Part shown: one piece after another, positions 9,487-17,525 of the stretch
Position numbering within the stretch: the first letter of the stretch is position 1
Layout of the letters: each line of letters starts with the position of its first letter
Assembly (NCBI GenBank): GCA_963578475.1
Contig: CAUZCL010000020.1
Span: 1-64,000 of the forward strand
From: SMYC01 sp963578475
Lineage (GTDB): Bacteria > Acidobacteriota > Vicinamibacteria > Marinacidobacterales > SMYC01
Length of the DNA stretch: 64,000 nucleotides
Reading direction: 5' to 3'
Notes under the pieces: generated by a model
The model's database searches: none
What the model was told of the DNA's origin: nothing
What the model saw: only the letters and a program-made list of their open reading frames with translations
Position numbers and translations under genes: made by a program

Positions 9487-10713
9487 TCAAGAACCGAGCA
9501 TCTTGGTCAGGCGTTCGAGGCCCATCACCATGTTGTCCATGGGTGGGCCGAAAGAAAAGCGCATCCACTTCTCGTAAGGAGACGGCGCTTTCCGAAAGCC
9601 TCCGGGGTTGACGTCGAAGAACTGTCCAGGGACGGTCATGACCTGGTGGTCGAGCGCTTTCCAGAAAAAACTCATCGCGTCATTGAAAGGCTCGGGCAAG
9701 CTCTCGAGGCTGCCCCAACAATAAAACGTCCCGAGCGGCTCGTGCGCGAAGCCAATCCCGAGATCTTTCAGCGTCTTCAGCATGAGGTTTCGCTTGCGCG
9801 AGAAGACCTCACGGAGCGCGTCGTTTCTTGATCGGCTCGCTCCGGCTCGAGCGCTCGTAGTGCGGCGCGCTGCGCAATCCGGGACGGACCGCCATCGAGC
9901 GCCGAGGCGGTGCGGGCGAGACTCTCGATGATATCGGGAGGCCCGAGCGTCCAGCCGATACGCCAGCCGGGGTAGCGAAAACTCTTCGTGAGCCCGTCGA
10001 ACAGAAGGACGAGCTCGCGGCTCACGTCTTCGATATAGGCTGCCGCGCTGACCGGCCGGTCTCCCGCGCGCCGTCTGCCTTGTAGATGAAGTGGCTGTAG
10101 AATTCGTCGAGAAGCAACGAGAGCTCGAAGCGGCGCGCTATCGCGATCCATCGCTCGAGCTCGTCGCCCTCGAGAAGTGCTCCGGTGGGATTGCACGGAT
10201 TCGAGATGATGAAAGCTCCCAGGTCTCTCTCCGAAAGCTCTTGCTCGAGCCGCTCCGCTGGGATGACGAAGCCGTCCTCCGGCCGCGCCCGCACGAGATG
10301 GGTGTCGATCCGCGCCAGATGCACGTTGAACATGTCCTCGTAAGCGGTGTAGTCGGGCGTTTGGTAGCCGACGCTCGTCGCCGCGAGGGCCATCATGGCT
10401 CGTGAAAGCGCGAGCCGTCCGTCCTGCGCGATGCAAACGTTCTCCACCGAATATTGGCTCTTCATGCCTTTGCGGTAGAGACGGTTGTAATGCGCTGCCA
10501 CGGCTTCGCGCAGCTCGGGAATGCCTTCGAGGGGCCCGTAGGCATGGTCCTCGGGCTCGATATGGACGTCGGCAATCCGCGCCGGTGCGCCCGCCATCGG
10601 GCCGATTTCGGGCTGGCCTTGGCCGAGATTGCTCCATTCGGGACGACGAAGATGACGCCCATGAAAGGAATCTCTCGAAAGGCGCCGAGATTGGTCTCTT
10701 CGTTTTCGTGCAT
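9487..10713 (-). pseudogene. Class I/II PLP aminotransferase, broken by at least three frameshifts
   Basis: Pieces of one aminotransferase lie in order in three frames. The start MHENEETNLGAFREIPFMGV is at 10713. The frame then jumps to EWSNLGQGQPEIGPMAG at about 10630 with loss of some 15 residues. Next comes the substrate half with ISNPCNPTG and LLLDEFYSHFIY. Another shift near 10050 leads to the PLP-lysine segment FDGLTKSFRYPGWRIGW. A last shift near 9830 leads to EVFSRKRNLMLKTLKDLG and the C-terminus. Family members normally form one frame of about 430 codons. The catalytic lysine segment survives, but no complete protein can be made. Confidence 0.8.
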
Positions 10714-10752
10714 CGTCAAGTCCAGGCGTGCGATCCTATAAGATGTGCGGGC

Positions 10753-11625
10753 TTGAGACACGAAAAACTGACGAAAGGCGCGCTCGGGCTCGCGCTGTCC
10801 CTTTCCGTGCTCTGGGGAGGCAATCCCGTGGCGGTTAAAGCCGGGCTCGAGGACTGCCCGCCCTTGCGTTTGGGATGGATGCGTTTCGTGCTCGGCGGGC
10901 TCATCGTGCTTGCGGCGGCGGCTTTTCGCAGCCAGTCGCTCCGCGTGGAACGCCACGAGTGGGCGGCACTCATCGGGCTAGGATGCCTGTTCGCCTCCCA
11001 GCTCGCCTTCATGAACATCGGACAAAACCACACGAGCGCCGGCCACGCCGCGGTCATCATGAGCGCCTATCCCCTATGGACCTCGGTATTGGCTCACTTT
11101 CTCGTGCCCGGCGACAGGCTTACACGCCCGCGCGTGCTCGGCGCGATCGTCGCCTATAGCGGTGTTGTCGTGGTGTTCATCACGAGCCTTCGCGGCGAAG
11201 GTGGAACGCTTCTGGGTGACGGCCTACTCGTCGTCTCGTCGCTTCTACTCGGCGGGCGGCAGATCGTCCTGTCGCGCTCGGCGCAAGGGATCGCGGTGGA
11301 AAAGCTCTTGCTTGCGCAGGCGGGCGTGGGCACGTTGAGCTTTCTCGCCGCTAGCGCGTTATTCGAGACCGACCCGACACAATACACGGCCCGCTTCGGA
11401 ATGGCGCTCTTCTATCAAGGCATCGTGATCGCCGGCTTCGCCTTTCTCTTGCAGACGTGGCTTCTGAAGAACTTTCCGCCGTCGCGCGTCGCGACCGTGT
11501 ATCTGACACAGCCGCTCTTCGGCGTTCTATTGAGCTGGCTCGTCCTGGGGGAGCAAGTGGGCCCCGAGCTCTTCGTTGGAGCGCTGCTTGTCGTAACGGG
11601 CTCCTATTTCGTTCAGAGGCATTGA
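10753..11625 (+). CDS. EamA/DMT-superfamily membrane exporter
   Basis: The 290-residue protein has about ten hydrophobic segments in two EamA repeats. The N-terminal repeat includes LSLSVLWGGNPVAVKAGL, and the second half contains YLTQPLFGVLLSWLVLGEQ, typical of drug/metabolite transporters that export small metabolites or amino acids. The frame is open far upstream, but the TTG at 10753 is the first plausible start giving the normal family length. Its ribosome binding site is weak. The substrate cannot be inferred. The gene is intact and divergent from the wrecked aminotransferase. Confidence 0.85.
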   Translation: MRHEKLTKGALGLALSLSVLWGGNPVAVKAGLEDCPPLRLGWMRFVLGGLIVLAAAAFRSQSLRVERHEWAALIGLGCLFASQLAFMNIGQNHTSAGHAAVIMSAYPLWTSVLAHFLVPGDRLTRPRVLGAIVAYSGVVVVFITSLRGEGGTLLGDGLLVVSSLLLGGRQIVLSRSAQGIAVEKLLLAQAGVGTLSFLAASALFETDPTQYTARFGMALFYQGIVIAGFAFLLQTWLLKNFPPSRVATVYLTQPLFGVLLSWLVLGEQVGPELFVGALLVVTGSYFVQRH

Positions 11626-11647
11626 AGCGAAGCGAATAGCGGGTAGT

Positions 11648-12049
11648 TCACCAGACGTCTACGCTGAGGCCGGGGATGTCCGGAAAGCTTCTCTGATCGC
11701 GAGTCACGACGCGGAGTCCTCTGGATATCGCTGTTGCAGCAATCAGTAGATCGTGCGCGCCAATCGTGCGCCCTTTGGATAAAAGGCGCGCCCAGAGTCG
11801 GGCATGGGTACGCGCGGCGACGAAATCGAAGCTGATAATGGGGAACGACGTCAGTATCGCTTCAACGAAGGCTTCTCTCCGAGTGCGCCTCGATTCCGTA
11901 TTTGTGCGATGCACTCCATGAAGAAGCTCGGAGACGGTGATGGCTGAAAGCGCGAGCTCCGTGTGAGCGTCCCGTTCGAGGATCGTGTCGAGGTCGAGCT
12001 CACCACGCTCGCCCGCGATCAGCACACTCGAGTCGATCAACGCCCCCAA
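11648..12049 (-). CDS. VapC-type PIN-domain toxin ribonuclease
   Basis: The 133-residue protein is a PIN domain. The acidic residues expected to bind Mg2+ are visible: D6 (ALIDSSVLI), E41 (TVSELLHG), the aspartate in IGAHDLLIAATA and the one in VTRDQRSF. Such toxins cleave tRNA or rRNA when released from their antitoxin. The start overlaps the end of the Phd/YefM-like antitoxin by 13 bp, so the two are co-transcribed and coupled. The gene is complete, which makes this one of the few intact loci between 9.5 and 14 kb. The RNA target is unknown. Confidence 0.85.
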   Translation of the reverse strand: MGALIDSSVLIAGERGELDLDTILERDAHTELALSAITVSELLHGVHRTNTESRRTRREAFVEAILTSFPIISFDFVAARTHARLWARLLSKGRTIGAHDLLIAATAISRGLRVVTRDQRSFPDIPGLSVDVW

Positions 12050-12360
12050 GGTGAACCAGGTAGCCTCGGTTGATTCTCGATTGCTGATTCCACGCTTTCG
12101 AGGTAGCCCGCATCCACCGAAGGAAGGGAGCTCAATAGCGAGACGAGGTCTCGGCCAGTAAATCGCGTCGGCGCGGCCGGCCCGATCTCACAGATGGGCT
12201 CGCCGCCGCGCTCGATGATGAAACTCTCGCCGCGATACTTCGCCCGGTTCAATAGTTCGGAGAAGCTCCGCGACGCTTCCGTAGCCGAGATCTTCCTAGG
12301 TGGCCCATAGTCCCGCGGGGTTTCACGCACTCGATCGGTGACGCGCTTTTTCCGTGCCAC
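12037..12360 (-). CDS. Phd/YefM-like antitoxin of the VapC toxin
   Basis: From a GTG at 12358-12360 the product is about 107 residues and begins VARKKRVTDRVRETP. The core KISATEASRSFSELLNRAKY followed by GESFIIERGGEPICEI is the Phd/YefM DNA-binding fold. The C-terminal 45 residues should wrap the PIN toxin. An upstream extension in the same frame exists, but it reads into the AT-rich promoter and is not used here. Family members bind their own promoter, which is consistent with the repeated AT-rich motif immediately upstream. Confidence 0.8.
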   Translation of the reverse strand: MARKKRVTDRVRETPRDYGPPRKISATEASRSFSELLNRAKYRGESFIIERGGEPICEIGPAAPTRFTGRDLVSLLSSLPSVDAGYLESVESAIENQPRLPGSPWGR

Positions 12361-12369
12361 AATGATCAG

Positions 12370-12390
12370 ATTATATGATAATATGATAAT
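12370..12390 (-). promoter_or_regulatory. Promoter/operator of the antitoxin-toxin operon
   Basis: In an otherwise GC-rich region this 21-bp stretch is almost pure A/T. It holds two overlapping copies of ATATGATAAT (12373-12382 and 12381-12390), placed just upstream of the antitoxin GTG. It likely combines a -10 region with the autorepression operator. This is inferred from composition and position only. Confidence 0.45.
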
Positions 12391-12522
12391 CAAAGCAAGC
12401 TTCGGTAGGCTATAAGGCTTGGGAGATCGTTCGGAGAAATCAAACCATCGAGGACGATTTCTCGTCATTAGCCAGATCAGCGGTGAGGTTCACCACAACG
12501 TGGACGCTCGGACCGAGGATCT

Positions 12523-13055
12523 CTACCGCGTTCCGTACAGCCTGTCCCCCGCGCCGCCGAGTCCCGGCAAGATGTAGCCTTTTTCGTCGAGCTCGTCATC
12601 GACCGCCGCGGTGTAGGTGGGGACGTCCGGGTGATTTTCGTGAAACGACGCGATCCCGTCCTTCGACGCACAAGGCAAACGAATTTTGTCGAGCGCGGCT
12701 TCGTTTCGTTGAGACGGTCCACGGCGGCGATCGCCGAGTGGCCTGTTACGAGCATCGGGTCGACGATGATGGCGTTGCGGCTCTCCATGTCTGGCGGCAT
12801 CTTGCAGTAATACTCTACGGCGACGAGCGATTTCGGATCGCGATAGATCCCGATGTGACCTACGCGGGCTGAAGGCAGAATGCGCAGCATTCCGTCAAGG
12901 ATGCCATTACCGGCTCGCAGGATGGACACGAAGACGATCTTCTTGCCGTTGAGAACGTACGCCGTCATTTTTTCGAGTGGCGTCTCTATAGGAAGGGGGC
13001 TCAGCGGAAAATCGCGCGTGACTTCGTAGGCGAGAAGCATGCTGACCTCTTGCAC
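12523..13055 (-). pseudogene. upp: Uracil phosphoribosyltransferase, 5'-truncated and frameshifted
   Basis: UPRT makes UMP from uracil and PRPP. The fragment begins LVQEVSMLLAYEVTRDFPL, which is about residue 55 of a normal enzyme, so roughly the first quarter is missing. The PRPP-loop region IIVDPMLVTGHSAIAAVDRL is present. A one-base loss near 12675 shifts the frame. The C-terminus then resumes as SKDGIASFHENHPDVPTYTA and ends in the characteristic GDRLYGTR at a TAG (12523-12525). The 5' break at about 13058 abuts a piece of a plus-strand glycosylasparaginase gene. Confidence 0.8.
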
Positions 13056-13057
13056 GA

Positions 13058-13222
13058 GTGCTCCCGAGCTTCAATCTGCGCTTTTTCGTGCTGAACAAGA
13101 AGGGCGAATATGCAGGGGTCGCGATGTACGCGTCGGGCGAGCTAGTCTACGCGGCCTGCGACGAGAATGGCGCCGAGGAGCGCCCGCTTGAGGGATTCTT
13201 GGACGGTTCGCCCACGGATTAA
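13058..13222 (+). pseudogene. N4-(beta-N-acetylglucosaminyl)-L-asparaginase (glycosylasparaginase), C-terminal fragment
   Basis: The frame reads LPSFNLRFFVLNKKGEYAGV and then AMYASGELVYAACDENGAEE, and stops with TAA at 13220-13222. This is the C-terminal strand pair of Ntn-hydrolase glycosylasparaginases, which have a LRFFVLN..GE.AG pattern. Nothing upstream encodes the rest, including the catalytic threonine region. The fragment starts exactly where the upp remnant on the other strand begins, so the join is a deletion junction between two divergent genes. The assignment is by motif memory. Confidence 0.55.
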
Positions 13223-13349
13223 TGCGCCCTTGCTCGGGCGTTTCTACTGTACTAAAATACATCTTTGGCTAACGCCTTTGTTCGGTGGGCCTTGAAAGGC
13301 ATCCTCAACTGCCCCGGCCAAAGAACAGTTCAAAACAGGAGGTCTGCCT

Positions 13350-13628
13350 ATGGCGAATCGTAGTCGACAGACGTTCATCAAGCGTCAAAAAGAACGTGCT
13401 CGTCAGGAGAAACAGCGGATCAAAGCGGAACGGCGGGTCCAGCGGAATACGGACCGCGTCAAATTGGACGCGACGGGAGAGGACCCCGACCTTCTCGGCA
13501 TGGTTCCCGGCCCGCAGAAGCTGGCCTGGGAGCTCATGGACGTCCTGACGGACGCCGACCGGATGGCGATCGAAGAAGAGCAAGAAGCCGCTAAGAAAGA
13601 AGCAGAGAAAAAAGCCGCAGGCGGCTAG
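13350..13628 (+). CDS. Small basic conserved hypothetical protein
   Basis: The 92-residue protein starts MANRSRQTFIKRQKERARQE after a good AGGAGG ribosome binding site. The first 45 residues are rich in Lys/Arg/Gln and look like a nucleic-acid-binding or ribosome-associated helix. The C-terminal end is a lysine/glutamate/alanine-rich helix. Similar short MANRS...KRQKE proteins occur in acidobacteria and related groups with no known function. The gene is intact and stands alone, and its stop overlaps the end of the converging fragment at 13625. Confidence 0.7.
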   Translation: MANRSRQTFIKRQKERARQEKQRIKAERRVQRNTDRVKLDATGEDPDLLGMVPGPQKLAWELMDVLTDADRMAIEEEQEAAKKEAEKKAAGG

Positions 13629-13872
13629 TCTGCGGCTCCCGCCTTCTCGTAAACCGTCCGAATGACGACCGGATCCTTCATCCGGCCGAACTTGACGGTC
13701 AAAGTCATGATCATCGTGGCCCCATCGGGCGAAAGCTCGAACTTGCGATCGATCTGACCGCGCTCCATTTTCTCTTCGATGCCGATGGCGCTTCCTTCGC
13801 GCTCGGCGATCGTCTCGAGCTTCATGCCGTTCGGCGTCTCGCGCTTGTGCTTCTCGCCGACGAGAGCTCTCT
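13625..13872 (-). pseudogene. C-terminal fragment of an unidentified protein
   Basis: An open stretch of about 82 residues ends VVIRTVYEKAGAAD and contains KFELSPDGATMIMTLTVKFG. It looks like the last beta-rich part of a secreted or lipid-binding protein, but I do not recognise the family. Upstream, the frame runs directly into the start of a serine hydrolase fragment on the opposite strand at about 13872. The gene therefore appears to have lost its 5' part in a deletion. The 3' end overlaps the small basic protein gene by 4 bp. Confidence 0.4.
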
Positions 13873-14064
13873 CCACACGACTTGTTCACGCACACGTCGG
13901 GCGTGAAAGATCCTCTCACCCGTCTCGAGAAGTACACGTACCAAACACTCGCCCAGCACATGAGTGGCCTAGCGCGGGAACCGTTGCAGTTTCAGCCCGG
14001 CACTCAGTGGCTCTATGGGGATTCTCACGACGTGCTCGGGTATTTCGTCGAGGGTGTCCTTTCG
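13873..14064 (+). pseudogene. Serine hydrolase (beta-lactamase class C-like), internal fragment
   Basis: The frame reads HDLFTHTSGVKDPLTRLEKY, then PLQFQPGTQWLYGDSHDVLG and YFVEGVL. This is the classic region of class C beta-lactamase-like serine hydrolases: LLTHTSGL, then P..F.PG..W.Y and DVLG..VE. It covers only about 65 residues. The SxxK nucleophile region is missing on the left and the rest is missing on the right, where 14065-14220 has no recognisable coding. Together with the fragment on its left it marks another deletion junction. Confidence 0.65.
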
Positions 14065-14220
14065 GTAAGGATGCCTAGGCTCACATGGTGGCGTCGCTGG
14101 TCACGCGGCCCGATCGTTTCGTGTGGCGAGCGCTTGTCTGGCGGTCATTCGGAGTGTAATGACGTCAGCTGGTCCATGTAATTCCATGGCATCCATCTGT
14201 TCGGCTCGAGGGCGGCCTGT

Positions 14221-14898
14221 TCAGCGTGTCGCAGAAACCACGGCGGGGGCGCGGTTTCTGAGGTAGCGAACTTTGCGAACGTCACCGTCGAGCCCGACAC
14301 CTTTCGCCACACTCTGGATCAAGCGATCGGACCCGCAGCCGACGTTGAGAAATGGGACGTCGACCTCCAGATAGCTGACGATGAGCTCTTGTCGTTTCTT
14401 GAGATGCTTGTCAAAGCTCAGCTCTTCGGTATCGGCAGCGTCCGGCGATCGCCGCACACTGCGAAGTCTCGCGAGCTCAATGATTCCTAGTCGTGTTTCT
14501 TTCGCTCGTGTCGGTGCGGGCAGCTCCTTGATTTTGAACCCTTCCACGTGAAGTTTGACGAGAGCTTCGAGAGGCCGCGCAACTTCCGCTCCCGCGCGCC
14601 TCAACGCTGATGCGTGGTAGAGCCGCAGGCTGCTTGTGTAATCGAAGTAAGGAAGGCCGAGCCACTTTCGATAGATGCGGTTCCAGACGCCGCTCGAGGC
14701 ACCTCACGAGGCGATGAGCAGCTCCTCGTCATGGCGCTTTTGTCACAACTTCGTCGCGACGGATGGCTCGGCACCGTCTTCTGCCACGAGCACGAGCTCG
14801 GCTCCTTCCGCGCTCGAGACGTCGGCGCCATGCTCTTCGAGACTCCGGCGAATCTCTTCATGCTGGCCGGCGCCGCTTATCCGCAACCGTAGAGACAT
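14221..14898 (-). pseudogene. Glycosyltransferase 2-methyltransferase fusion, truncated, with two in-frame TGA codons
   Basis: An ATG at 14896-14898 follows an AGGAGGG ribosome binding site. One frame runs to 14221 but contains TGA at 14743-14745 and 14704-14706. After the first stop it reads HDEELLIAS, then GASSGVWNRIYRKWLGLPYF and DYTSSLRLYHASALRRAG, the C-terminal half of a dolichyl-phosphate-mannose-synthase-like GT2. The tail VPFLNVGCGSDRLIQ plus VGLDGDVRKVRYLRNRAP is the SAM-binding start of a methyltransferase cut off after about 45 residues. The N-terminal 50 residues do not show the usual GT-A start and may result from a further deletion. The second TGA sits where these enzymes have Arg (SR), again CGA to TGA. 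Confidence 0.6.
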
Positions 14899-14941
14899 AG
14901 CCCTCCTCTGCTGAACCGCCTATCAGTAAGACGAGATTGGC

Positions 14942-15679
14942 TCAAGTTTTGTTCGCTCCTATCAGGGCTGCGCCGACGATTCCGGCGCCGTTGTGGAGCT
15001 TTGCGGGCACAACGTCGCATGGCGTCGAGAGATAGGGCGCGAACTTCTCGAAGTTCTTGCTGCCGCCTCCGCCGAGGATGATGAGGTCCGGCCAAAAATA
15101 GGTGTGTATCCGGTCGAGGTAGGTGTTGACGCGTTTCGCCCATTTCTTCCAGCTGAGCGCGTTGTCCCGCCGCACTTTCTCAGAAGCCCACTTCTCCGCT
15201 ACTTTGCCGTCGAGCTCGAGGCGTCCAAGCTCGACGTTCGGGACGAGCTTGCCGTCCTTGAAGAGCGCGGTGCCAATTCCCGTCCCTAGAGTGATCATCA
15301 TGACAACACCTTCTCGGCCTTGGCCTGCGCCAAAGCGGATCTCGGCCAGCCCCGCCGCGTCGGCGTCGTTCGTGAGCGTGAATTCGCAGCCCGAGGCTTC
15401 CGTCAAGAGCACATCGGCCTGTACACCGATCCACTTTCTGGACACGTTCGCCGCCGTCAGCACCATGCCGCCGCGCACCACGCCGGGAAACCCGCAGCCC
15501 ACCGCACCTTTCCACTTGAAGTGACGCACGATGGCGACGATGGTTCGGACGGTGGCTTCCGGCGTGGAGGGCTTTGGCGTCGGCAGCCGGTAACGCTTTG
15601 TGAGAAGGACTCCCCGTTCGGTGTTGACTGGGGCTCCCTTGATTCCCGAGCCGCCGACGTCGATGCCGAGGATCTCCAT
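14942..15679 (-). CDS. ppgK: Polyphosphate glucokinase
   Basis: The 245-residue ROK-family kinase begins MEILGIDVGGSGIKGAPV, the phosphate-binding loop. It contains TNDADAAGLAEIRFG and the second glycine motif ITLGTGIGTALF. The polyphosphate-glucokinase signature follows: VELGRLELDGKVAEKWAS, then LSWKKWAKRVNTYL and DLIILGGGGSKNFEKFAP. The enzyme phosphorylates glucose with polyphosphate and often also ATP. The length is normal and the gene is complete, with the ATG at 15679 immediately downstream of the truncated yjbQ end. Its presence implies use of a polyphosphate store. Confidence 0.9.
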   Translation of the reverse strand: MEILGIDVGGSGIKGAPVNTERGVLLTKRYRLPTPKPSTPEATVRTIVAIVRHFKWKGAVGCGFPGVVRGGMVLTAANVSRKWIGVQADVLLTEASGCEFTLTNDADAAGLAEIRFGAGQGREGVVMMITLGTGIGTALFKDGKLVPNVELGRLELDGKVAEKWASEKVRRDNALSWKKWAKRVNTYLDRIHTYFWPDLIILGGGGSKNFEKFAPYLSTPCDVVPAKLHNGAGIVGAALIGANKT

Positions 15680-15693
15680 GGATCTAGATTAAA

Positions 15694-15830
15694 TCACTCG
15701 AGCGCTCCCATTGCCATGATCGAGAAGGATCGGGTCCGCGGCCCGTCAAGCTCAACGAGAAAGAGACGTTGCCATTCGCCGAGCTCCAGGCGACCCGCAA
15801 ACACGTTCAGTGATTCCGAGCCACCTCGAG
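15694..15830 (-). pseudogene. YjbQ/UPF0047 family protein, C-terminal fragment
   Basis: The last 45 or so residues of a YjbQ-type protein are present. They read SESLNVFAGRLELGEWQRLF and then LVELDGPRTRSFSIMAMG, and end at a TGA (15694-15696). The G.L.LG.WQ...L.E.DGPR.R pattern is the family hallmark; some members have weak thiamine-phosphate synthase activity. The N-terminal two thirds are missing. At about 15830 the sequence switches into a plus-strand permease fragment. Confidence 0.6.
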
Positions 15831-15847
15831 CTCCCCGTACTCCTCGC

Positions 15848-16207
15848 GCCGTGCTCGCCTTGCTCCTCGCGGCCGTGGGGACGTACGGCGTCATGTCCTA
15901 CATTGTGGCCGAGAGAACGAACGAGATTGGCATTCGCATGGCGCTCGGCGCGGGAGAGTCGCGAATCGTGAAGATGGTGCTGACGCAAGGGTTGATTCTC
16001 GCGAGCATCGGTCTGGTGTTTGGGCTCGTATTGGCGGCAGCACTTTCGCGCTTCGTGTCGTCGTTCCTGTTTGGCGTGAGCGCGACCGATCTTTCGACAT
16101 TCGTGACCGTCCCGGCAATCCTGCTCGCGGTTGCTCTTGTCGCTTGTCTCGTCCCAGCATACCGGGCTATGCGTGTGGAGCCGGTCACGGCGCTTCACTA
16201 CGAGTAG
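15848..16207 (+). pseudogene. MacB/FtsX-type ABC permease (ADOP family), C-terminal fragment
   Basis: About 119 residues remain, starting AVLALLLAAVGTYGVMSYIV, followed by ERTNEIGIRMALGAGESRIV and two further membrane segments, and ending AYRAMRVEPVTALHYE. This is the last quarter of a MacB-like permease. The wording (LLAAVGxYGVMSY, EIGIRMALGA, EPVxALRYE) is typical of the acidobacterial duplicated orphan permeases, which occur in many copies in those genomes. The N-terminal permease half and any ATPase are missing. A strong hairpin terminator follows at 16224. Confidence 0.75.
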
Positions 16208-16223
16208 CTCCTCCAGCCAAAAC

Positions 16224-16257
16224 AAATAGGCGCTCCGAAAGGGCGGAGTGCCTATTT
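16224..16257. terminator. Bidirectional hairpin terminator
   Basis: A 14-bp stem (one G-T wobble) with a 6-nt loop spans 16224-16257. It has TTTT on the right and an A-rich run on the left, so it can serve the plus-strand permease remnant and the minus-strand BON gene that ends at 16302. Confidence 0.75.
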
Positions 16258-16301
16258 TGCGCGGAGCCGCCCGGAGACGGCTCCACGCAGGCTTGTCTAG
16301 T

Positions 16302-17033
16302 CTAGTCGTCGACCGTGAGGCGGTTCTCCACTCGGAACACTCCGAAGGTGGAGCGTGCGATGATCTCGGCTTTGCGCTTTTCCACCTCGGTGCGCACCGC
16401 GCCTGTCAAAGCGACCTTGCCGCGTTCCACGATGATATGAATGGGCGGGTTGACGCGAAACGCGTAGTCGCGAAAGAGCGAGTCGCTGTAAATTCGATAG
16501 GACAGATTCGCCCGGATCCGCTGATCGCCGATATTGGTCGGCAGGGTTCCGATCTCGTTCGCGATGCTCTGAACACCCAGGACTTTGGAGACGCGGGTCT
16601 CGATCTCTTCCGACTTGAAAGGCATGGTGACGCGACCGGTCAAGACGACGGCCCCTTCGTGAATCGCGATGTTGACGTCGTCATAGACGGTAAAAAACGC
16701 GTAACGTCTGACTTCTTTGGCGATCGCTTCGCCGACTTTTTGGTCGCTCTCTCCGAACGCGATCTCGAGCTGGTCGTCGACCGCGGCGACTTCGTCGACA
16801 TCCATTGCAGCCTTGACGGCTTTTTTCTTGGCCCAAAGGCTCTCGACGCGCCCCGTCAGCGTGACGACGCTCTCGTCGACGGCAACGAAAGGCCCGCCTC
16901 CATGAGTGACGTGCGCCTTTTCGAGCTCGCTTTGAACCACCAGCCGGACGGTCTCATCGCCCAATCCGTCAGCCGTAGCCATGGCGGTGAAGCTCAGAAA
17001 AAGCGCGCCGAGAAACCCTACCGACTTCTTCAT
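16302..17033 (-). CDS. Exported protein with three BON domains
   Basis: The 243-residue protein has a signal peptide (MKKSVGFLGALFLSFTAMATA) followed by three BON-type repeats at about residues 25-95, 97-170 and 172-240. Each carries the VVTLTGRV-like signature: ESVVTLTGRVESLW, then GAVVLTGRVTMPFKSEEIET and GKVALTGAVRTEVEKRKAEI. BON domains bind phospholipid or envelope components and are common in osmotic-stress periplasmic proteins such as OsmY. The gene has an AAGGAG ribosome binding site and a possible sigma-54 promoter 70-85 bp upstream. It is complete and apparently monocistronic. Confidence 0.85.
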   Translation of the reverse strand: MKKSVGFLGALFLSFTAMATADGLGDETVRLVVQSELEKAHVTHGGGPFVAVDESVVTLTGRVESLWAKKKAVKAAMDVDEVAAVDDQLEIAFGESDQKVGEAIAKEVRRYAFFTVYDDVNIAIHEGAVVLTGRVTMPFKSEEIETRVSKVLGVQSIANEIGTLPTNIGDQRIRANLSYRIYSDSLFRDYAFRVNPPIHIIVERGKVALTGAVRTEVEKRKAEIIARSTFGVFRVENRLTVDD

Positions 17034-17092
17034 GATGATTCTCCTTTTTGTGTCTCGCCTACGCCCCCTCGGGCTCTGGCGAGGTTCGACTT

Positions 17093-17117
17093 CTTGCTAT
17101 AGCAAGCCGAGTACCAA
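17093..17117 (-). promoter_or_regulatory. Sigma-54-like promoter overlapping a 14-bp palindrome
   Basis: On the minus strand 17117-17101 reads TTGGTACTCGGCTTGCT. It carries the -24 GG and -12 GC dinucleotides at the canonical 10-nt spacing of sigma-54 promoters (TGGCAC-N5-TTGCW). The -12 element runs into a perfect palindrome, CTTGCTATAGCAAG, at 17093-17106. Transcription would start near 17089, about 55 nt before the BON gene. Confidence 0.45.
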
Positions 17118-17222
17118 CTTGGCGGAAGCCCCGTAACTGGTTGTTCCTTATGACGTTCGCCGGGAAAACCGAGTTTGCTGACCGGTTGGATGCTGTCCCC
17201 GCGGGAGGACAGAAATTACCGG

Positions 17223-17450
17223 CTAGCGTTCTGCTTCGGCGGCAAGCACCCAGACGCGGACCATGCTCGGGCGTAAGGCGGGAAAGCGCGCGCCGTCGCG
17301 GGCCGCCTTGAGCTTCGCGTAGAGTGCTTCTACATCCGCGCCGCGGAGATCTTCGACGCGGCGATAGCCGAGCCGCCGCAAGTGCGCACCGTGGTGGTTT
17401 CCGATCCCTTTGTGGGTGAGCAGCCGGATCTCTTCGTAGAGCTCCTTCAT
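17223..17450 (-). CDS. Small helix-hairpin-helix protein
   Basis: This 75-residue protein has a central HhH motif (HKGIGNHHGAHLRRLGYRRV) followed by a helical tail (EDLRGADVEALYAKLKAA). It resembles short DUF4332 or pathogenicity-locus type proteins that bind DNA non-specifically. It lies just downstream of the membrane-protein pseudogene on the same strand with a 75-bp gap. The start at 17450 is the only one compatible with the domain. The C-terminal part seems shorter than in larger relatives, so a truncated gene is possible. Confidence 0.55.
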   Translation of the reverse strand: MKELYEEIRLLTHKGIGNHHGAHLRRLGYRRVEDLRGADVEALYAKLKAARDGARFPALRPSMVRVWVLAAEAER

Positions 17451-17525
17451 GTCGTTGTCGGTGAACTCGAGGCTTTCTCGGATACGATCCCGTCTGCCGG
17501 GCTCTTCGAGCGCTGGGAGAAGATG

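Noticed and set aside
14614..14892. Plus-strand frame as a gene
   Set aside because: It is antisense to a recognisable glycosyltransferase frame with a good ribosome binding site, and shows no family features.
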